Counted from the first letter of the stretch, positions 42,450-50,940 are shown. The stretch is 64,000 nucleotides of DNA from Paractinoplanes abujensis (GCF_014204895.1 NZ_JACHMF010000001.1:8742001-8806000), one strand, 5' to 3'. The notes: generated from the sequence alone by a model not told the origin. Numbers and translations are program-made.

Positions 42450-43091
42450 TCAGGGGGTGGGGAGGGTGTGCCAGATGTCGAAGGCGACATCCGCCGCGGC
42501 GTCGGGGTCGCCGGTGGTGAGGAGGTCGATCAGGCGGGTGTGGAGTTCGACCGAGGTGTGGCCGTCGGTGGTGAAGCGTAGGCGTTCGGCTCGGCGTACC
42601 AGGGGGTCGAACTGGTCGAGCACCGTGGCCACGGCCTGGTTGCCGAGGGCGGTGATGGGGATGCGGTGCATCTCTTCGTCGGCGGTGAGGGCGGCGTCGA
42701 CGTCACCGGCGGTTACCGCTTCGGCGAAGCGGTCGTTGGCTTGGCGCATGCGGTCGAGGTCGTCTTCGGTGAGGCGGCCGGTGATCTGGCGGACGGCGAA
42801 CGCGTGCAGGGCGGCGATGACGTCGCGGGCGTCCCGCACCGCGGGGGCGTCGATGGAGCTGACCCGGGTGGACCGGCCGGGCAGGGCGACGACCAGTCCG
42901 CTCGCACCGAGGCGCAGCAGAGCTTCCCGTACGGGGGTGCGGCTCACCCCGAGCCACTCCGCGAGTTCGGCGTCTTTGAGCTGTTCGCCGGGGAGGAAGG
43001 TGCCGTCGACGATGGCGTCCCGCAACCGTCGGTAGACGTCGTCGCGGAGCAGGGAACGGCTTGCGGCGGGAGGTCCAGACGGTACCGGCAT
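42450..43091 (-). CDS. GntR-family (FadR-type) transcriptional regulator
   Basis: This 213-aa protein has an N-terminal winged helix (LRDAIVDGTFLPGEQLKDAE, LAEWLGVSRTPVREALLRLG) and a C-terminal FCD-like all-helical domain (ALHAFAVRQITGRLTEDDLD, AALTADEEMHRIPITALGNQ). FCD domains bind small carboxylates, sometimes through a metal. ATG 43091 is preferred. A palindrome overlapping this start and a perfect palindrome in front of the divergent hydrolase gene indicate autoregulation and control of the hydrolase operon. Confidence 0.92.
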   Translation of the reverse strand: MPVPSGPPAASRSLLRDDVYRRLRDAIVDGTFLPGEQLKDAELAEWLGVSRTPVREALLRLGASGLVVALPGRSTRVSSIDAPAVRDARDVIAALHAFAVRQITGRLTEDDLDRMRQANDRFAEAVTAGDVDAALTADEEMHRIPITALGNQAVATVLDQFDPLVRRAERLRFTTDGHTSVELHTRLIDLLTTGDPDAAADVAFDIWHTLPTP

Positions 43092-43104
43092 GCAACATAT
43101 TGCA
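43091..43104. promoter_or_regulatory. Palindromic operator over the GntR start codon
   Basis: TGCAACATATTGCA is an imperfect palindrome (TGCAA/TTGCA arms) overlapping the GntR start codon. Its core matches that of the second palindrome at 43155-43176 (GCAATATATTGC). Binding here would repress the regulator's own gene. Confidence 0.65.
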
Positions 43105-43154
43105 CACATAGATCGCCTCGTGCACAACCTGAGCACCCCTTGATCAGCCATGCG

Positions 43155-43176
43155 GATACGCAATATATTGCGTATC
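43155..43176. promoter_or_regulatory. Perfect 22-bp palindromic operator upstream of the hydrolase gene
   Basis: The 22 bases are fully self-complementary, with core ACGCAATATATTGCGT, and lie 22 bases before the hydrolase ATG at 43199. It shares the YGCAAYATATTGCR pattern with the site on the divergent GntR gene, so it is very likely the GntR operator for the hydrolase/TRIC operon. Confidence 0.75.
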
Positions 43177-43198
43177 AGTAGAGCGAAGGGACGAGAAA

Positions 43199-43876
43199 AT
43201 GATTCGGAACGTTGTGCTCGTGCATGGGGCGTTCGCCGACGGTTCGGGGTGGCGAGGGGTGTACGAGAACCTCACGGCCCGCGGCTACCGGGTCACGATC
43301 GTGCAGAACCCGCTGACCTCACTGGCGGACGACGTGGCGGCCACCACGCGGGTGCTCGACCGGCAGGACGGCCCGGCGATCCTCGTCGGTCACTCCTGGG
43401 GCGGCACGGTGATCACCGAGGCGGGCGCGCACGCGAACGTCGCAGGCCTGGTCTACGTCTCGGCGCTGGCCCCGGACGCGGGCGAGACGACTTCCCAGCA
43501 GTACGAGGGCTTCGCGCCGACGCCCGACTTCGTCATCGACGTGACCGAGGACGGCTACGGCTTCCTCAATCCCGGCACGTTCCAGGCGGGTTTCGCCGCG
43601 GACGCCACCGATGCCGACGCCGCCTTCCTGCGCGACTCGCAGGTGCCCGTCAACATGTCGGCCTTCGGGACGCCGGTCAAGAACGCGGCCTGGCGCGACA
43701 AGCCGAGCTGGGCCGTCATCGCCACCGACGACAAGGCGTTCGACCAGGCGATGCTGCAGCACATGGCCAAGCGCATCGGGGCCCGGATCACCGACGTCCC
43801 GGCCAGCCACGCCCTCTTCCTGACCCAGGCCGGCGTCGTGGCCGACGTGATCGACCAGGCCGCGAAGAACGCCTGA
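43199..43876 (+). CDS. Alpha/beta hydrolase
   Basis: This 225-aa protein has the alpha/beta hydrolase pattern NVVLVHGAFADGSGW, the nucleophile elbow LVGHSWGGTV (Ser), an acid in VIATDDKAFD, and the catalytic His in SHALFL. It has no signal peptide. The family includes esterases, salicylate esterase and pyrethroid hydrolases; the substrate is unknown. It is controlled by the divergent GntR regulator through the palindrome at 43155-43176 and followed 12 bases later by the TRIC-type gene. Confidence 0.92.
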   Translation: MIRNVVLVHGAFADGSGWRGVYENLTARGYRVTIVQNPLTSLADDVAATTRVLDRQDGPAILVGHSWGGTVITEAGAHANVAGLVYVSALAPDAGETTSQQYEGFAPTPDFVIDVTEDGYGFLNPGTFQAGFAADATDADAAFLRDSQVPVNMSAFGTPVKNAAWRDKPSWAVIATDDKAFDQAMLQHMAKRIGARITDVPASHALFLTQAGVVADVIDQAAKNA

Positions 43877-43887
43877 GACCGCCGGTC

Positions 43888-44550
43888 ATGTCGTTTCAGG
43901 TCGCGCTGTGGATCCAGCTCCTGGCCGCGGCACTCGGTGGTCTGCAGGGAGCCTTGTTCGCGGCCGGGGAGAGGCAGCGCCGCCTCGACGTGCTCGGGGT
44001 GCTGGTGATCGGGCTGGCCGTCGCACTGGGCGGGAGCCTGCTGCGTGACGTCGTGCTCGATCAGCGGCCCGTCGTGATCTGGGAGAACTGGTATCTGCTG
44101 GTGGCCGGGGCCGCGGCTGTCCTCGGCACGGTGCTGCAGCGCGCGCTGGCCCGGGTGAACTGGTTGATCATCTTGCTCGACGCCGTCGTGATGGGACTGT
44201 TCGGAGCGATCGGGGCGTCGAAGGCGCTGTCCCTCGGTGTCGGCGCGGCCGGGGCGCTGGTCGTCGGGGTGATCGGCGCCATCGGGGGCGGCATGCTGCG
44301 CGACATCATCCTGAGCGTGCCGATCTCGTTCCTGCACGTCGGCACGCTTTATGCCGTCGCCGCGGGGGCGGGGGCCGGTGTGCTGATCGCGCTCGTCGCC
44401 CTCGGCGTCCCGGTCGCGGTGGCCGGGCTCGTGTGCGTCGGCGTGACGACGATCCTGCGGCTGGGCGCCGTCCGGTTCGGCTGGACCTTCCCTGAGCAGC
44501 GGCCGGGAGTGAGCAAGAAGCGTCAAGTCGCGGAGGCGGGCGGGCGATAG
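43888..44550 (+). CDS. TRIC/YadS-type (UPF0126) membrane channel protein
   Basis: This 220-aa protein has seven hydrophobic segments and two related halves. Each has a glycine-rich motif of the TRIC family: FAAGERQRRLDVLGVLVIGL and ALGGSLLRDVVLDQRP in the first half, GASKALSLG, VIGAIGGGMLRDIILSVPIS in the second. Bacterial members form monovalent cation channels. ATG 43888 follows the hydrolase closely, so they probably form one operon. The C-terminal tail is basic. Confidence 0.88.
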   Translation: MSFQVALWIQLLAAALGGLQGALFAAGERQRRLDVLGVLVIGLAVALGGSLLRDVVLDQRPVVIWENWYLLVAGAAAVLGTVLQRALARVNWLIILLDAVVMGLFGAIGASKALSLGVGAAGALVVGVIGAIGGGMLRDIILSVPISFLHVGTLYAVAAGAGAGVLIALVALGVPVAVAGLVCVGVTTILRLGAVRFGWTFPEQRPGVSKKRQVAEAGGR

Positions 44551-44870
44551 CGTCCTCGTGTGTCGTCCGGTGTGCGGGCAATGCTGCGGCTACTGGCGGT
44601 CGTCAACTCCCGGCTCCGGGGGACGTGTCGCTGGGGGTGCCGGCCGGGTGGGCGCATCGGTCGCGGTTCCCTCTGCATCGGCGGATCGGCGGCTGGTGCG
44701 CGAGACGCCGAAGGCGTACCCGGCCCGGGTGCGGATCGCCGTCGTCAGCAGCCGGTGACTGAATCCGGCGATCAGCGCGGCGATATTTCCTAGATCAATT
44801 CTGGCCGTTTCCTTGCCGTCCCCTTGCCGTCCCCTTCATCTGTTCTCAGATAATTGTCAGAAACAATAAA
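44551..44870. other. Intergenic region without a supported gene
   Basis: This stretch between the TRIC gene and the terminator hairpin contains only short open frames (one at 44560-44793) without coding-like composition or family resemblance. The last 80 bases are AT-richer. I see no RNA gene. Confidence 0.5.
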
Positions 44871-44902
44871 GGACGCCGCCCGCAAATATGCGGGCGGCGT
44901 CC
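44871..44902. terminator. Strong bidirectional hairpin terminator
   Basis: GGACGCCGCCCGC (44871-44883) and GCGGGCGGCGTCC (44890-44902) form a perfect 13-bp stem with an AAATAT loop. It is flanked by AATAAA before and TGTGG after. It lies just downstream of the minus-strand GlsB-type gene and at the end of the TRIC side, so it can serve both directions. Confidence 0.85.
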
Positions 44903-44920
44903 TGTGGTAAAGGCGGGATG

Positions 44921-45187
44921 TCAGCGGCGGCGCCCGTAAAGACCGGCCACCAGGCTGACGCCCACAGCGGCCAGCGCGACCTGGATGATCAGTTCGATCC
45001 AGTCGATGCCACGGGTGTCGTCCACGCCCAGAGCAGCGGCGATGAACGTGCCCACCACTGCCGCGAGCACGCCGACGAGGATGGTCAGCCAGATCGGGAT
45101 GTTCTGCTTCCCGGGCACGACCAGGCGGCCCAGGGCGCCGATGATCAGACCGATGACGATCGCGGTGATAATGCCGGTTACTTCCAC
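44921..45187 (-). CDS. GlsB/YeaQ/YmgE-family membrane protein
   Basis: This 88-aa protein is almost wholly membrane-embedded with three hydrophobic segments: GIITAIVIGLIIGALGRLVV, IWLTILVGVLAAVVGTFIAA and IQVALAAVGVSLVAGL. The 'G-x-x-G-R-L-V-V-P-G' motif is characteristic of the GlsB/YeaQ/YmgE (transglycosylase-associated) family, linked to stress in other bacteria. It ends YGRRR, consistent with the positive-inside rule. It stands alone with a strong terminator after it. Confidence 0.92.
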   Translation of the reverse strand: MEVTGIITAIVIGLIIGALGRLVVPGKQNIPIWLTILVGVLAAVVGTFIAAALGVDDTRGIDWIELIIQVALAAVGVSLVAGLYGRRR

Positions 45188-45307
45188 TTCAGCTCCTCAG
45201 TGCGGGGGTTTCCCTCACATTCCCGGAGGCGGCCGCCATTCAAACCTGACGGTAGTATTTCGCCGATCGGAAAGAAGATCCATAAGGCGAGGAGTTGAGA
45301 TACCGCA

Positions 45308-46639
45308 GTGGGCGGTTTTGGATGGCAGATCGTACTGGTGGTGGTGCTGGTGCTGCTGAACGCGGTCTTCGCGGGCAGCGAGATGGCGCTGGTGTCGCTG
45401 CGGGAGAGCCAGCTGCAGCGTCTCGAGCGCGAGAGCCGGAGCGGGCGCACCCTGGCCCGGCTGGCCCGTGACCCCAACCGGTTCCTGGCCACGATCCAGA
45501 TCGGCATCACGCTGGCCGGCTTCCTGGCCTCCGCGTCGGCCGCCGTGTCGCTGGCGCAGCCGCTGGTCGAGCCGCTCGGCTTCCTCGGCGGCGCGGCCGA
45601 GCCGGCCTCGATCGTCCTGGTCACCATCGTGCTGACGTTCTTCACCCTGGTCATCGGTGAGCTCGCCCCCAAGCGCATCGCCATGCAGCGCGCGGAGGCG
45701 TGGGCGTTGCTGGTGGCCCGGCCGCTGGACGTGCTGTCCGGCATCTCGCGCCCGGCGGTGTGGCTGCTGGGCCGCACGACCGACGTCGTCGTCCGGCTGA
45801 CCGGCAACAACCCGGACGCGGGCCGGGAGGAGGTCAGCCCGGAGGAGATCCGCGACATGGTGCAGGCGCAGCAGGAGTTCTCCGCCGAGCAGCGCACCAT
45901 CATCGCCGGCGCCTTCGAGATCGCCGACCGCATCCTGCGCGAGATCCTGGTGCCGCGGCGTGAGGTGCTCGCGCTGCCGGCCGACACGTCCGTCCGGGAG
46001 GCCCTCGGCCGGCTGGTCGCGGGCGGTCACTCCCGTGCGCCGGTGGTCGGCCCGGCCGGGCTGGACGACGTGCTCGGCGTGGTGCACCTGCGGGACCTGG
46101 TGGACGCGACCGGGACGGTGAAGGAGCACACGTTCACGGCGCTGTTCCTGCCCGAGACCCTCAAGGTCTCCGACGCCATGCTCCAGATGCGCACCCAGCG
46201 GCAGCAGCTGGCCCTGGTGGTCGACGAGCGCGGCGCCATCGACGGCATCGTCACCATGGAAGACCTGGTCGAGGAGGTCGTCGGCGAGATCTACGACGAG
46301 ACCGACCGGGACGTGCAGTCGGTGGTGCACGAGGACGACGGAGCGATGCTGCTGCCGGGCATCTTCCCGATCCACGACCTGCCCGACATCGGCGTCGACG
46401 TGGAAGACCTGCAGGACGGTGACTACACGACGGTCGCCGGTCTGGTGCTGTCGCGGCTCGGGCACATCCCGACCGCGCCCGGCGAGGTCGTCACGCTTGA
46501 CAATTACCGGGCCGAGATCACGCAAGTCATCGGCCGGGCCATCACCCAGATCCGGCTGCGCAAAGCCCCGGAGGCGATCCCGGCCTCAAGCGGGGAAGGT
46601 GACAACAGCGTCGAGGCCCGTGGGCGTGGCGGCGTCTAG
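45308..46639 (+). CDS. CNNM/CorC-family (hemolysin-like) protein
   Basis: This 443-aa protein has an N-terminal DUF21 (CNNM) transmembrane domain (about 5-190: LVVVLVLLNAVFAGSEMALV, SIVLVTIVLTFFTLVIGELA PKR). Two CBS modules follow (ILREILVPRREVLALPADTS, QRQQLALVVDERGAIDGIVT MEDLVEEVVGEI), then a CorC_HlyC domain (DYTTVAGLVLSRLGHIPTAP). Such proteins take part in Mg2+/Co2+ efflux. Its start (GTG or ATG near 45308) is a GTG in the sequence. The last 54 bases overlap the 3' end of the sensor kinase on the opposite strand. Confidence 0.9.
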   Translation: MGGFGWQIVLVVVLVLLNAVFAGSEMALVSLRESQLQRLERESRSGRTLARLARDPNRFLATIQIGITLAGFLASASAAVSLAQPLVEPLGFLGGAAEPASIVLVTIVLTFFTLVIGELAPKRIAMQRAEAWALLVARPLDVLSGISRPAVWLLGRTTDVVVRLTGNNPDAGREEVSPEEIRDMVQAQQEFSAEQRTIIAGAFEIADRILREILVPRREVLALPADTSVREALGRLVAGGHSRAPVVGPAGLDDVLGVVHLRDLVDATGTVKEHTFTALFLPETLKVSDAMLQMRTQRQQLALVVDERGAIDGIVTMEDLVEEVVGEIYDETDRDVQSVVHEDDGAMLLPGIFPIHDLPDIGVDVEDLQDGDYTTVAGLVLSRLGHIPTAPGEVVTLDNYRAEITQVIGRAITQIRLRKAPEAIPASSGEGDNSVEARGRGGV

Positions 46640-47935
46640 CCGGACGTCGCCGCCGCCGGCCTGGGCCAGCTTGACCACCAGGGCGAGACCGAGGCCGGTG
46701 CCGCCGCGGGGCGCCCCCGGGGCACGCCAGAAGGGCTCGAGCGCCTTCTGGCGCTGATCGTCCGGCAGGCCCGCCCCGGCGTCGACGACGTGCAGTTCGA
46801 CCGGGCCGTCGGCTGTCCGGGCCGCGGAGAGCCGGACAGTGCTGCGGGCGGGGGCCGCGTGGAGCGCGTTGGAGATCAGGTTGTCGAGGATCTGCTCGAT
46901 CGCGCCCGGCATCGCGCTCGCCGGCAGGGGCCCGGCCGCGTCGACGGTGATGGTGACGCCCCGTTCGGCGGCGAGAGGCCGCCAGATCTCGGCGCGGGAC
47001 TCGGCCTCGGCGGCCACGTCGACCACCTCCGGCGCCTCGTCCCGCCGCTCGATCATGGTCATGTCGAGCAGCGCGTTGACCAGCTGGTCGAGCCGCTCGG
47101 TCTCGCTGAGCGCGGCCTCCAGCCCGGTCAGCCCGGCCGGGGACAGCTCCGGCTCAAGGTTCTCCAGCCGCAGGCGCAACGCCGCCAGCGGCCCCTTCAG
47201 CTGGTGCGAGGCGTGGTCGGCGAAGGCGCCGCGCGCGGCCAGCACGGTGTGCAGCCGCTGCGCGGTGCGGTTGAACGTCTCGGTCAGCCGGCGCAGCTCC
47301 GGGGGCCCGCCGGCGATCTGGACGGGGGCCGGCCCGGTGTCGTCGGCGAGCCGGCGGGTGGCCTGTTCGAGGGCCTTGACCGGGCGGACGATCCAGCGGG
47401 CGAGCGCCAGCGCGACGGCGGCGCTGCCGGCCAGCACGAGCAGGCAGGCCGCGGTCAGCAACGCCCAGACCCGGCGGATCTGCTCCGTGACGGGGGCCAT
47501 CGGCACGCTCAGCCGTACGGCACCGGAGGTCGGCTTGCCGGGGTGGAACGACACCGACACCGACATCATGCGGACGCCGCCGATGTCGCTGATGCGGTGG
47601 CCGATCCGGCCGCCCTCGCCGAGCGCCGGCAGCACGTCGGCCGTGTCGGCGACCGGCGGCATCGTGCTGTAGATGAGGGCGCCGGTGACGTCGAAGAGCT
47701 CGACCTGACCGCCCCAGCGCTGCGCGGCCGCGGTGGCGATGTCCTGCACCTGATCGCCGTCGTCCTCGCTCAGTTCGGCGTCGACGTAGGCGGCGACGAT
47801 CTCCGCCTCGCGCTCCAGTTGCCGGAACGCCTGCTGCTGCTCGCTGCGGTGATACAGGTAGCCCAGAGGGACCGCGAGTCCGGTCAGCACGGCCAGCACC
47901 AGCGACAAGTAGGTGAGGACGAGGCGGCGGGTCAT
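46586..47935 (-). CDS. OmpR-associated sensor histidine kinase
   Basis: This 449-aa protein has a transmembrane helix at the N-terminus (LVLTYLSLVLAVLTGLAVPL) and an extracytoplasmic sensor (about 30-150). A second helix (VWALLTAACLLVLAGSAAVA) and a HAMP domain follow. The HisKA helix has its His in FADHASHQLKGPLAALRLRL, and the HATPase domain has QILDNLISNALHAAPA, VVDAGAGLP and GGTGLGLALVVKLAQAGGG. The H-box reads SHQLKGPL rather than HELRTPL, a variant common in actinobacteria. The start overlaps the regulator's stop (ATGA). The signal is unknown. Confidence 0.92.
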   Translation of the reverse strand: MTRRLVLTYLSLVLAVLTGLAVPLGYLYHRSEQQQAFRQLEREAEIVAAYVDAELSEDDGDQVQDIATAAAQRWGGQVELFDVTGALIYSTMPPVADTADVLPALGEGGRIGHRISDIGGVRMMSVSVSFHPGKPTSGAVRLSVPMAPVTEQIRRVWALLTAACLLVLAGSAAVALALARWIVRPVKALEQATRRLADDTGPAPVQIAGGPPELRRLTETFNRTAQRLHTVLAARGAFADHASHQLKGPLAALRLRLENLEPELSPAGLTGLEAALSETERLDQLVNALLDMTMIERRDEAPEVVDVAAEAESRAEIWRPLAAERGVTITVDAAGPLPASAMPGAIEQILDNLISNALHAAPARSTVRLSAARTADGPVELHVVDAGAGLPDDQRQKALEPFWRAPGAPRGGTGLGLALVVKLAQAGGGDVRLDAATPTGLDAVVTFPA

Positions 47936-48594
47936 GTCACGACGAGCCGGAAGCCCACCCCGCGGCGGGTCTCGATCCAGTCCGGCCGGCCCAGCTTGCG
48001 TCGCAGCGAGGCGATGTGGAAGTCCAGGGTCTTGCTGCGGCTGTCGGTGGTGGCCCAGATCTGCTCGAGCAGCTTCTGCCGCAGCACCATGGTGCCGGGC
48101 CGGGCGGCCAGCATCTCCAGCAGGTCGTACTCCTTGGGGGAGAGTGTTACCGGCCGGCCGTCGACGCTGACCTCCCGGGCCGCCCGGTCGATGCTGAGCG
48201 GACCCAAGGCCTGGGTGTCGGACGGCGGCGGGGCGGCCCGGGTGGCCCGGGAGCGGCGATCCACGGCCCGGATCCGCGCCACCAGTTCACGCAGGCTGAA
48301 CGGTTTGGCCAGGTAGTCGTCGGCGCCGCCCTCGAGCCCGCGGACCAGGTCGGCCTCGGCGCGGCGGGACGTCAACATGATGATCGGGACGTTGCGGGTG
48401 CGGTTGAGCTCCCAGCACACGTCGACGCCGTCGATATCGGGCAGGCCCAGGTCGAGCAGCACCAGGTCGGCCGGGGGCGCGGCCAGGGCGGCGGCACCGG
48501 TGGTGACGTGCTCGGCCTGAATCCCGAAGCGGCCGAGCCCCTCCACGAGCGGCACCGCGATCGAGTCGTCGTCCTCGACCAGAAGCACCCGCAT
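47932..48594 (-). CDS. OmpR/PhoB-type response regulator
   Basis: This 220-aa protein has a receiver domain (VLLVEDDDSIAVPLVEGLGR, phospho-Asp in LVLLDLGLPDIDG, Lys in YLAKPFSLREL) and a winged-helix DNA-binding domain (VTLSPKEYDLLEMLAARPGT, SKTLDFHIASLRRKLGRPDW, ETRRGVGFRL). It is first in an operon with the sensor kinase (4-base overlap). Target genes are unknown; the divergent fructosamine-type operon lies 200 bases away. Confidence 0.94.
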   Translation of the reverse strand: MRVLLVEDDDSIAVPLVEGLGRFGIQAEHVTTGAAALAAPPADLVLLDLGLPDIDGVDVCWELNRTRNVPIIMLTSRRAEADLVRGLEGGADDYLAKPFSLRELVARIRAVDRRSRATRAAPPPSDTQALGPLSIDRAAREVSVDGRPVTLSPKEYDLLEMLAARPGTMVLRQKLLEQIWATTDSRSKTLDFHIASLRRKLGRPDWIETRRGVGFRLVVT

Positions 48595-48695
48595 GTCTTC
48601 AAGGCTCCCACAACCCAGTTTTGGATCTCCGGAGACACGGTCGGTGACGGAGTGTTACCTATCGGTTAACTCAGGTAACGGGGTCGTTCACACTA

Positions 48696-48776
48696 TTGAC
48701 ATCGTAGTCAGACAACACAAAGCTGTCGTTCACCAACTTGCTGATTCATCAGACAACTGAGCAAGTCGTGGACAAC
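48696..48776 (+). promoter_or_regulatory. Promoter/operator region of the fructosamine-type operon
   Basis: A TTGACA hexamer at 48696-48701 could be a -35 box. The octamer CAGACAAC occurs at 48709-48716 and 48750-48757, and a third GACAACAC at 48771-48778 partly repeats it. Repeated TCAGACAAC sites near a promoter are compatible with binding of the GntR/UTRA regulator encoded at the end of the operon. No convincing -10 box is visible. Confidence 0.5.
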
Positions 48777-48795
48777 ACGAAAGTGAGCCAAAGCT

Positions 48796-49809
48796 TTGCT
48801 GAACTTCGACGAAGACCGCTTCGTGGCCATTCAGGCGGCCGCGGTCGCCCTGGCCGAGCCGATCGACACCCTCATCGGCCGGCTGCTCGACGAAGGGGCC
48901 AGGAACCTGTTCTTCCTCGGCGCCGGCGGTGCGGGCGTCCTCATGCAGCCGGCGGCGCAGCTGCTGCAGCGGGAGTCGGACTTCCCGACGTTCCTCGAGA
49001 ACGCGGCGGAACTGCTGGCCGTGGGCTCGAAGAACCTGGGGCCGCAGTCGATCGTCGTCATCCCCTCGCTGTCGGGCACGACGAAGGAGGCCCTGGCGGT
49101 CAACGAGCTGGCCCGCACGAAGGGCGCCACGGTCGTCGCGCTGACTGGCAACGACGAGTCGCCGCTGGCCCGGGCGGCCGATCACAACTTCACCGTACGG
49201 GCGGCCGACGACACCTCGTCCGAGTCGTTCTACCTGCAGTCGCTGCTGATCGTCCTGTCGATCCAGAAGCACCGCGGCGAGCGGGACGACTACACGGCGC
49301 TGATCGGCGAGCTGCGGACACTGCCCGGCCACCTGCTCGAGGTCAAGCGCGCCTTCGAGGGCCGCGCGGCCGAGCTGGCCCAGCAGTTCGCCGAGGAGAA
49401 GTACCACATCTTCACCGGTGCGGGCCCGTCCTGGACCGAGTCCTGGTATTTCGCCACTTGCATCCTCGAGGAGATGCAGTGGGTCCGGACGCGTCCCGTG
49501 CACGCCTCGGACTTCTTCCACGGCACGCTCGAGCTCGTCGAGAAGGGCGTCAGCGTCGTCCTGCTCAAGGGCGAGGGCCCCACGCGGGAGCTGGCCGACC
49601 GGGTCGAGCGCTTCGCCCCGACCGTGACCGACACGTTCACCGTCATCGACACCGCCGGCTTCGCGATGCCGGGCCTCGGCCCCGACGTGCGCGCCCTCGT
49701 CAGCCACGTCGTGCACGCCACAGTGCTCGAGCGCTTCAGCGAGCACCTCGCGACCGTGCGCAACCACCCCCTGACCACCCGCCGGTACTACCGCCGCATC
49801 GACTACTGA
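48796..49809 (+). CDS. SIS-domain fructosamine-6-phosphate deglycase-like protein (FrlB-like)
   Basis: This 337-aa protein has two SIS (sugar isomerase) domains. The first has GARNLFFLGAGGAGVLMQPA and SIVVIPSLSGTTKEALAVNE, the phosphosugar-binding Ser/Thr loop. The second has YHIFTGAGPSWTESWYFATC and the family-typical HASDFFHGTLELVEKG, close to FrlB. FrlB releases an amino acid and glucose-6-phosphate from phosphorylated Amadori products. The TTG start at 48796 is the only in-frame initiator after a stop at 48784; GTGAG 8 bases upstream is a weak ribosome site. It heads an operon with transporter and kinase genes. Confidence 0.85.
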   Translation: MLNFDEDRFVAIQAAAVALAEPIDTLIGRLLDEGARNLFFLGAGGAGVLMQPAAQLLQRESDFPTFLENAAELLAVGSKNLGPQSIVVIPSLSGTTKEALAVNELARTKGATVVALTGNDESPLARAADHNFTVRAADDTSSESFYLQSLLIVLSIQKHRGERDDYTALIGELRTLPGHLLEVKRAFEGRAAELAQQFAEEKYHIFTGAGPSWTESWYFATCILEEMQWVRTRPVHASDFFHGTLELVEKGVSVVLLKGEGPTRELADRVERFAPTVTDTFTVIDTAGFAMPGLGPDVRALVSHVVHATVLERFSEHLATVRNHPLTTRRYYRRIDY

Positions 49810-49827
49810 CCAGATAAGGAACCCCCC

Positions 49828-50904
49828 ATGGTGAATCGGAAGGTCCTGGCCGCTTGCTGCGCGGCGCTTCTCACGCTGGGCCTCGCGGCCTGCTCGTCGG
49901 ACAGCGGCACTGCCGCCGGTGGCGACGACAAGAAGGTGTCGGTCACGCTGATCATCAAGACGCAGGGCACCTCGTTCTTCAAGAAGATGGCCGACGGCGC
50001 CACGAAGGCCTCGCAGGAACTGGGCGTGAACCTGACCGTCGCCGCCGGCAAGGTGGACGGCGACGAGGACACCCAGATCCAGGCCATCGAGAACGCGGTC
50101 TCCCGCGGTGACCAAGGCATCCTGATCACCCCGAACGGCCCGGGAGTGTTCGACGCGATCGCCAAGGCCCGCGACGCCGGCGTCAAGGTCATCGCGCTCG
50201 ACACGGTGCCCGACCCGGCCTCGCTGGTCGACACGACCTACGCCACCGACAACTTCGAGGCGGGCCGGCTGGTCGGCGAGTGGACGGCCAAGAAGCTCGA
50301 CGGCAAGGACGCCACGATCGCGCTGCTCGACCTGTTCGGCGACAAGGTGCTGTCCGTGGACTACGACCGGGACCAGGGGTTCCTGACCGGCATGGGCATC
50401 GACGTGGCCGACCCCAAGGTCAACGGCGACGAGGCCAAGACCGGCACCTACACCGGGGGTAAGGGCGGCAAGTACACGATCGTCGGCAACCTCCCCACTG
50501 AGGGCACCGAGGACGGCGGCCGCACCTCGACCGAGACGCTGCTCAGCAAGAACCCGAACATCAACGTCATCTACGGCATCAACGAGCCGGCCTCGTACGG
50601 GGGCTATCAGGCGCTCAAGGCCGCAGGCAAGACCGACGGGTTGATCACGGTCTCGATCGACGGCGCCTGCGACGGCGTGAACTACGTCAAGGACGGCATC
50701 CTGCAGGCCACCGCCCAGCAGTACCCGCTGAAGATGGCCGAGCAGGGCGTCCAGGCCATCCACGACCTGGTGGTCAACGGCACCCAGCCCAAGTCGGACG
50801 AGGGCAAGGACTTCGTCAGCACCGGCGTCAGCCTCGTGACCGAGGAGCCGATGGACGGTGTGACCAGCATCAACACGGCCGAGGGCCGCAAGGATTGTTT
50901 CTGA
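49828..50904 (+). CDS. Sugar ABC transporter substrate-binding lipoprotein
   Basis: This 358-aa protein has a lipoprotein signal (LGLAACSSD; lipid attachment at Cys22) and a periplasmic-binding-protein fold of the RbsB class. It includes VTLIIKTQGTSFFKKMADGA, NAVSRGDQGILITPNGPGVF, VKVIALDTVPDPASLVDTTY and NPNINVIYGINEPASYGGYQ. A good ribosome site (AAGGAA near 49814) precedes the ATG. It probably captures glycated amino acids or related sugars for the downstream permease. Confidence 0.9.
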   Translation: MVNRKVLAACCAALLTLGLAACSSDSGTAAGGDDKKVSVTLIIKTQGTSFFKKMADGATKASQELGVNLTVAAGKVDGDEDTQIQAIENAVSRGDQGILITPNGPGVFDAIAKARDAGVKVIALDTVPDPASLVDTTYATDNFEAGRLVGEWTAKKLDGKDATIALLDLFGDKVLSVDYDRDQGFLTGMGIDVADPKVNGDEAKTGTYTGGKGGKYTIVGNLPTEGTEDGGRTSTETLLSKNPNINVIYGINEPASYGGYQALKAAGKTDGLITVSIDGACDGVNYVKDGILQATAQQYPLKMAEQGVQAIHDLVVNGTQPKSDEGKDFVSTGVSLVTEEPMDGVTSINTAEGRKDCF

Positions 50905-50912
50905 CGGCTGGA

Positions 50913-50940
50913 GGGCGGGGGCGTGCGAGCGCTCCCGCCC
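50913..50940 (+). terminator. Intercistronic hairpin between binding-protein and permease genes
   Basis: GGGCGGGGGCG (50913-50923) can pair with CGCTCCCGCCC (50930-50940) around a 6-base loop, with one G-U pair. There is no T-run, so full termination is unlikely. It more likely stabilises the upstream transcript or attenuates reading into the permease gene, giving more binding protein than permease. Confidence 0.55.

Noticed and set aside
44560..44793. Open frame of 77 codons after the TRIC gene
   Set aside because: It has no ribosome site, family resemblance or coding-like composition.
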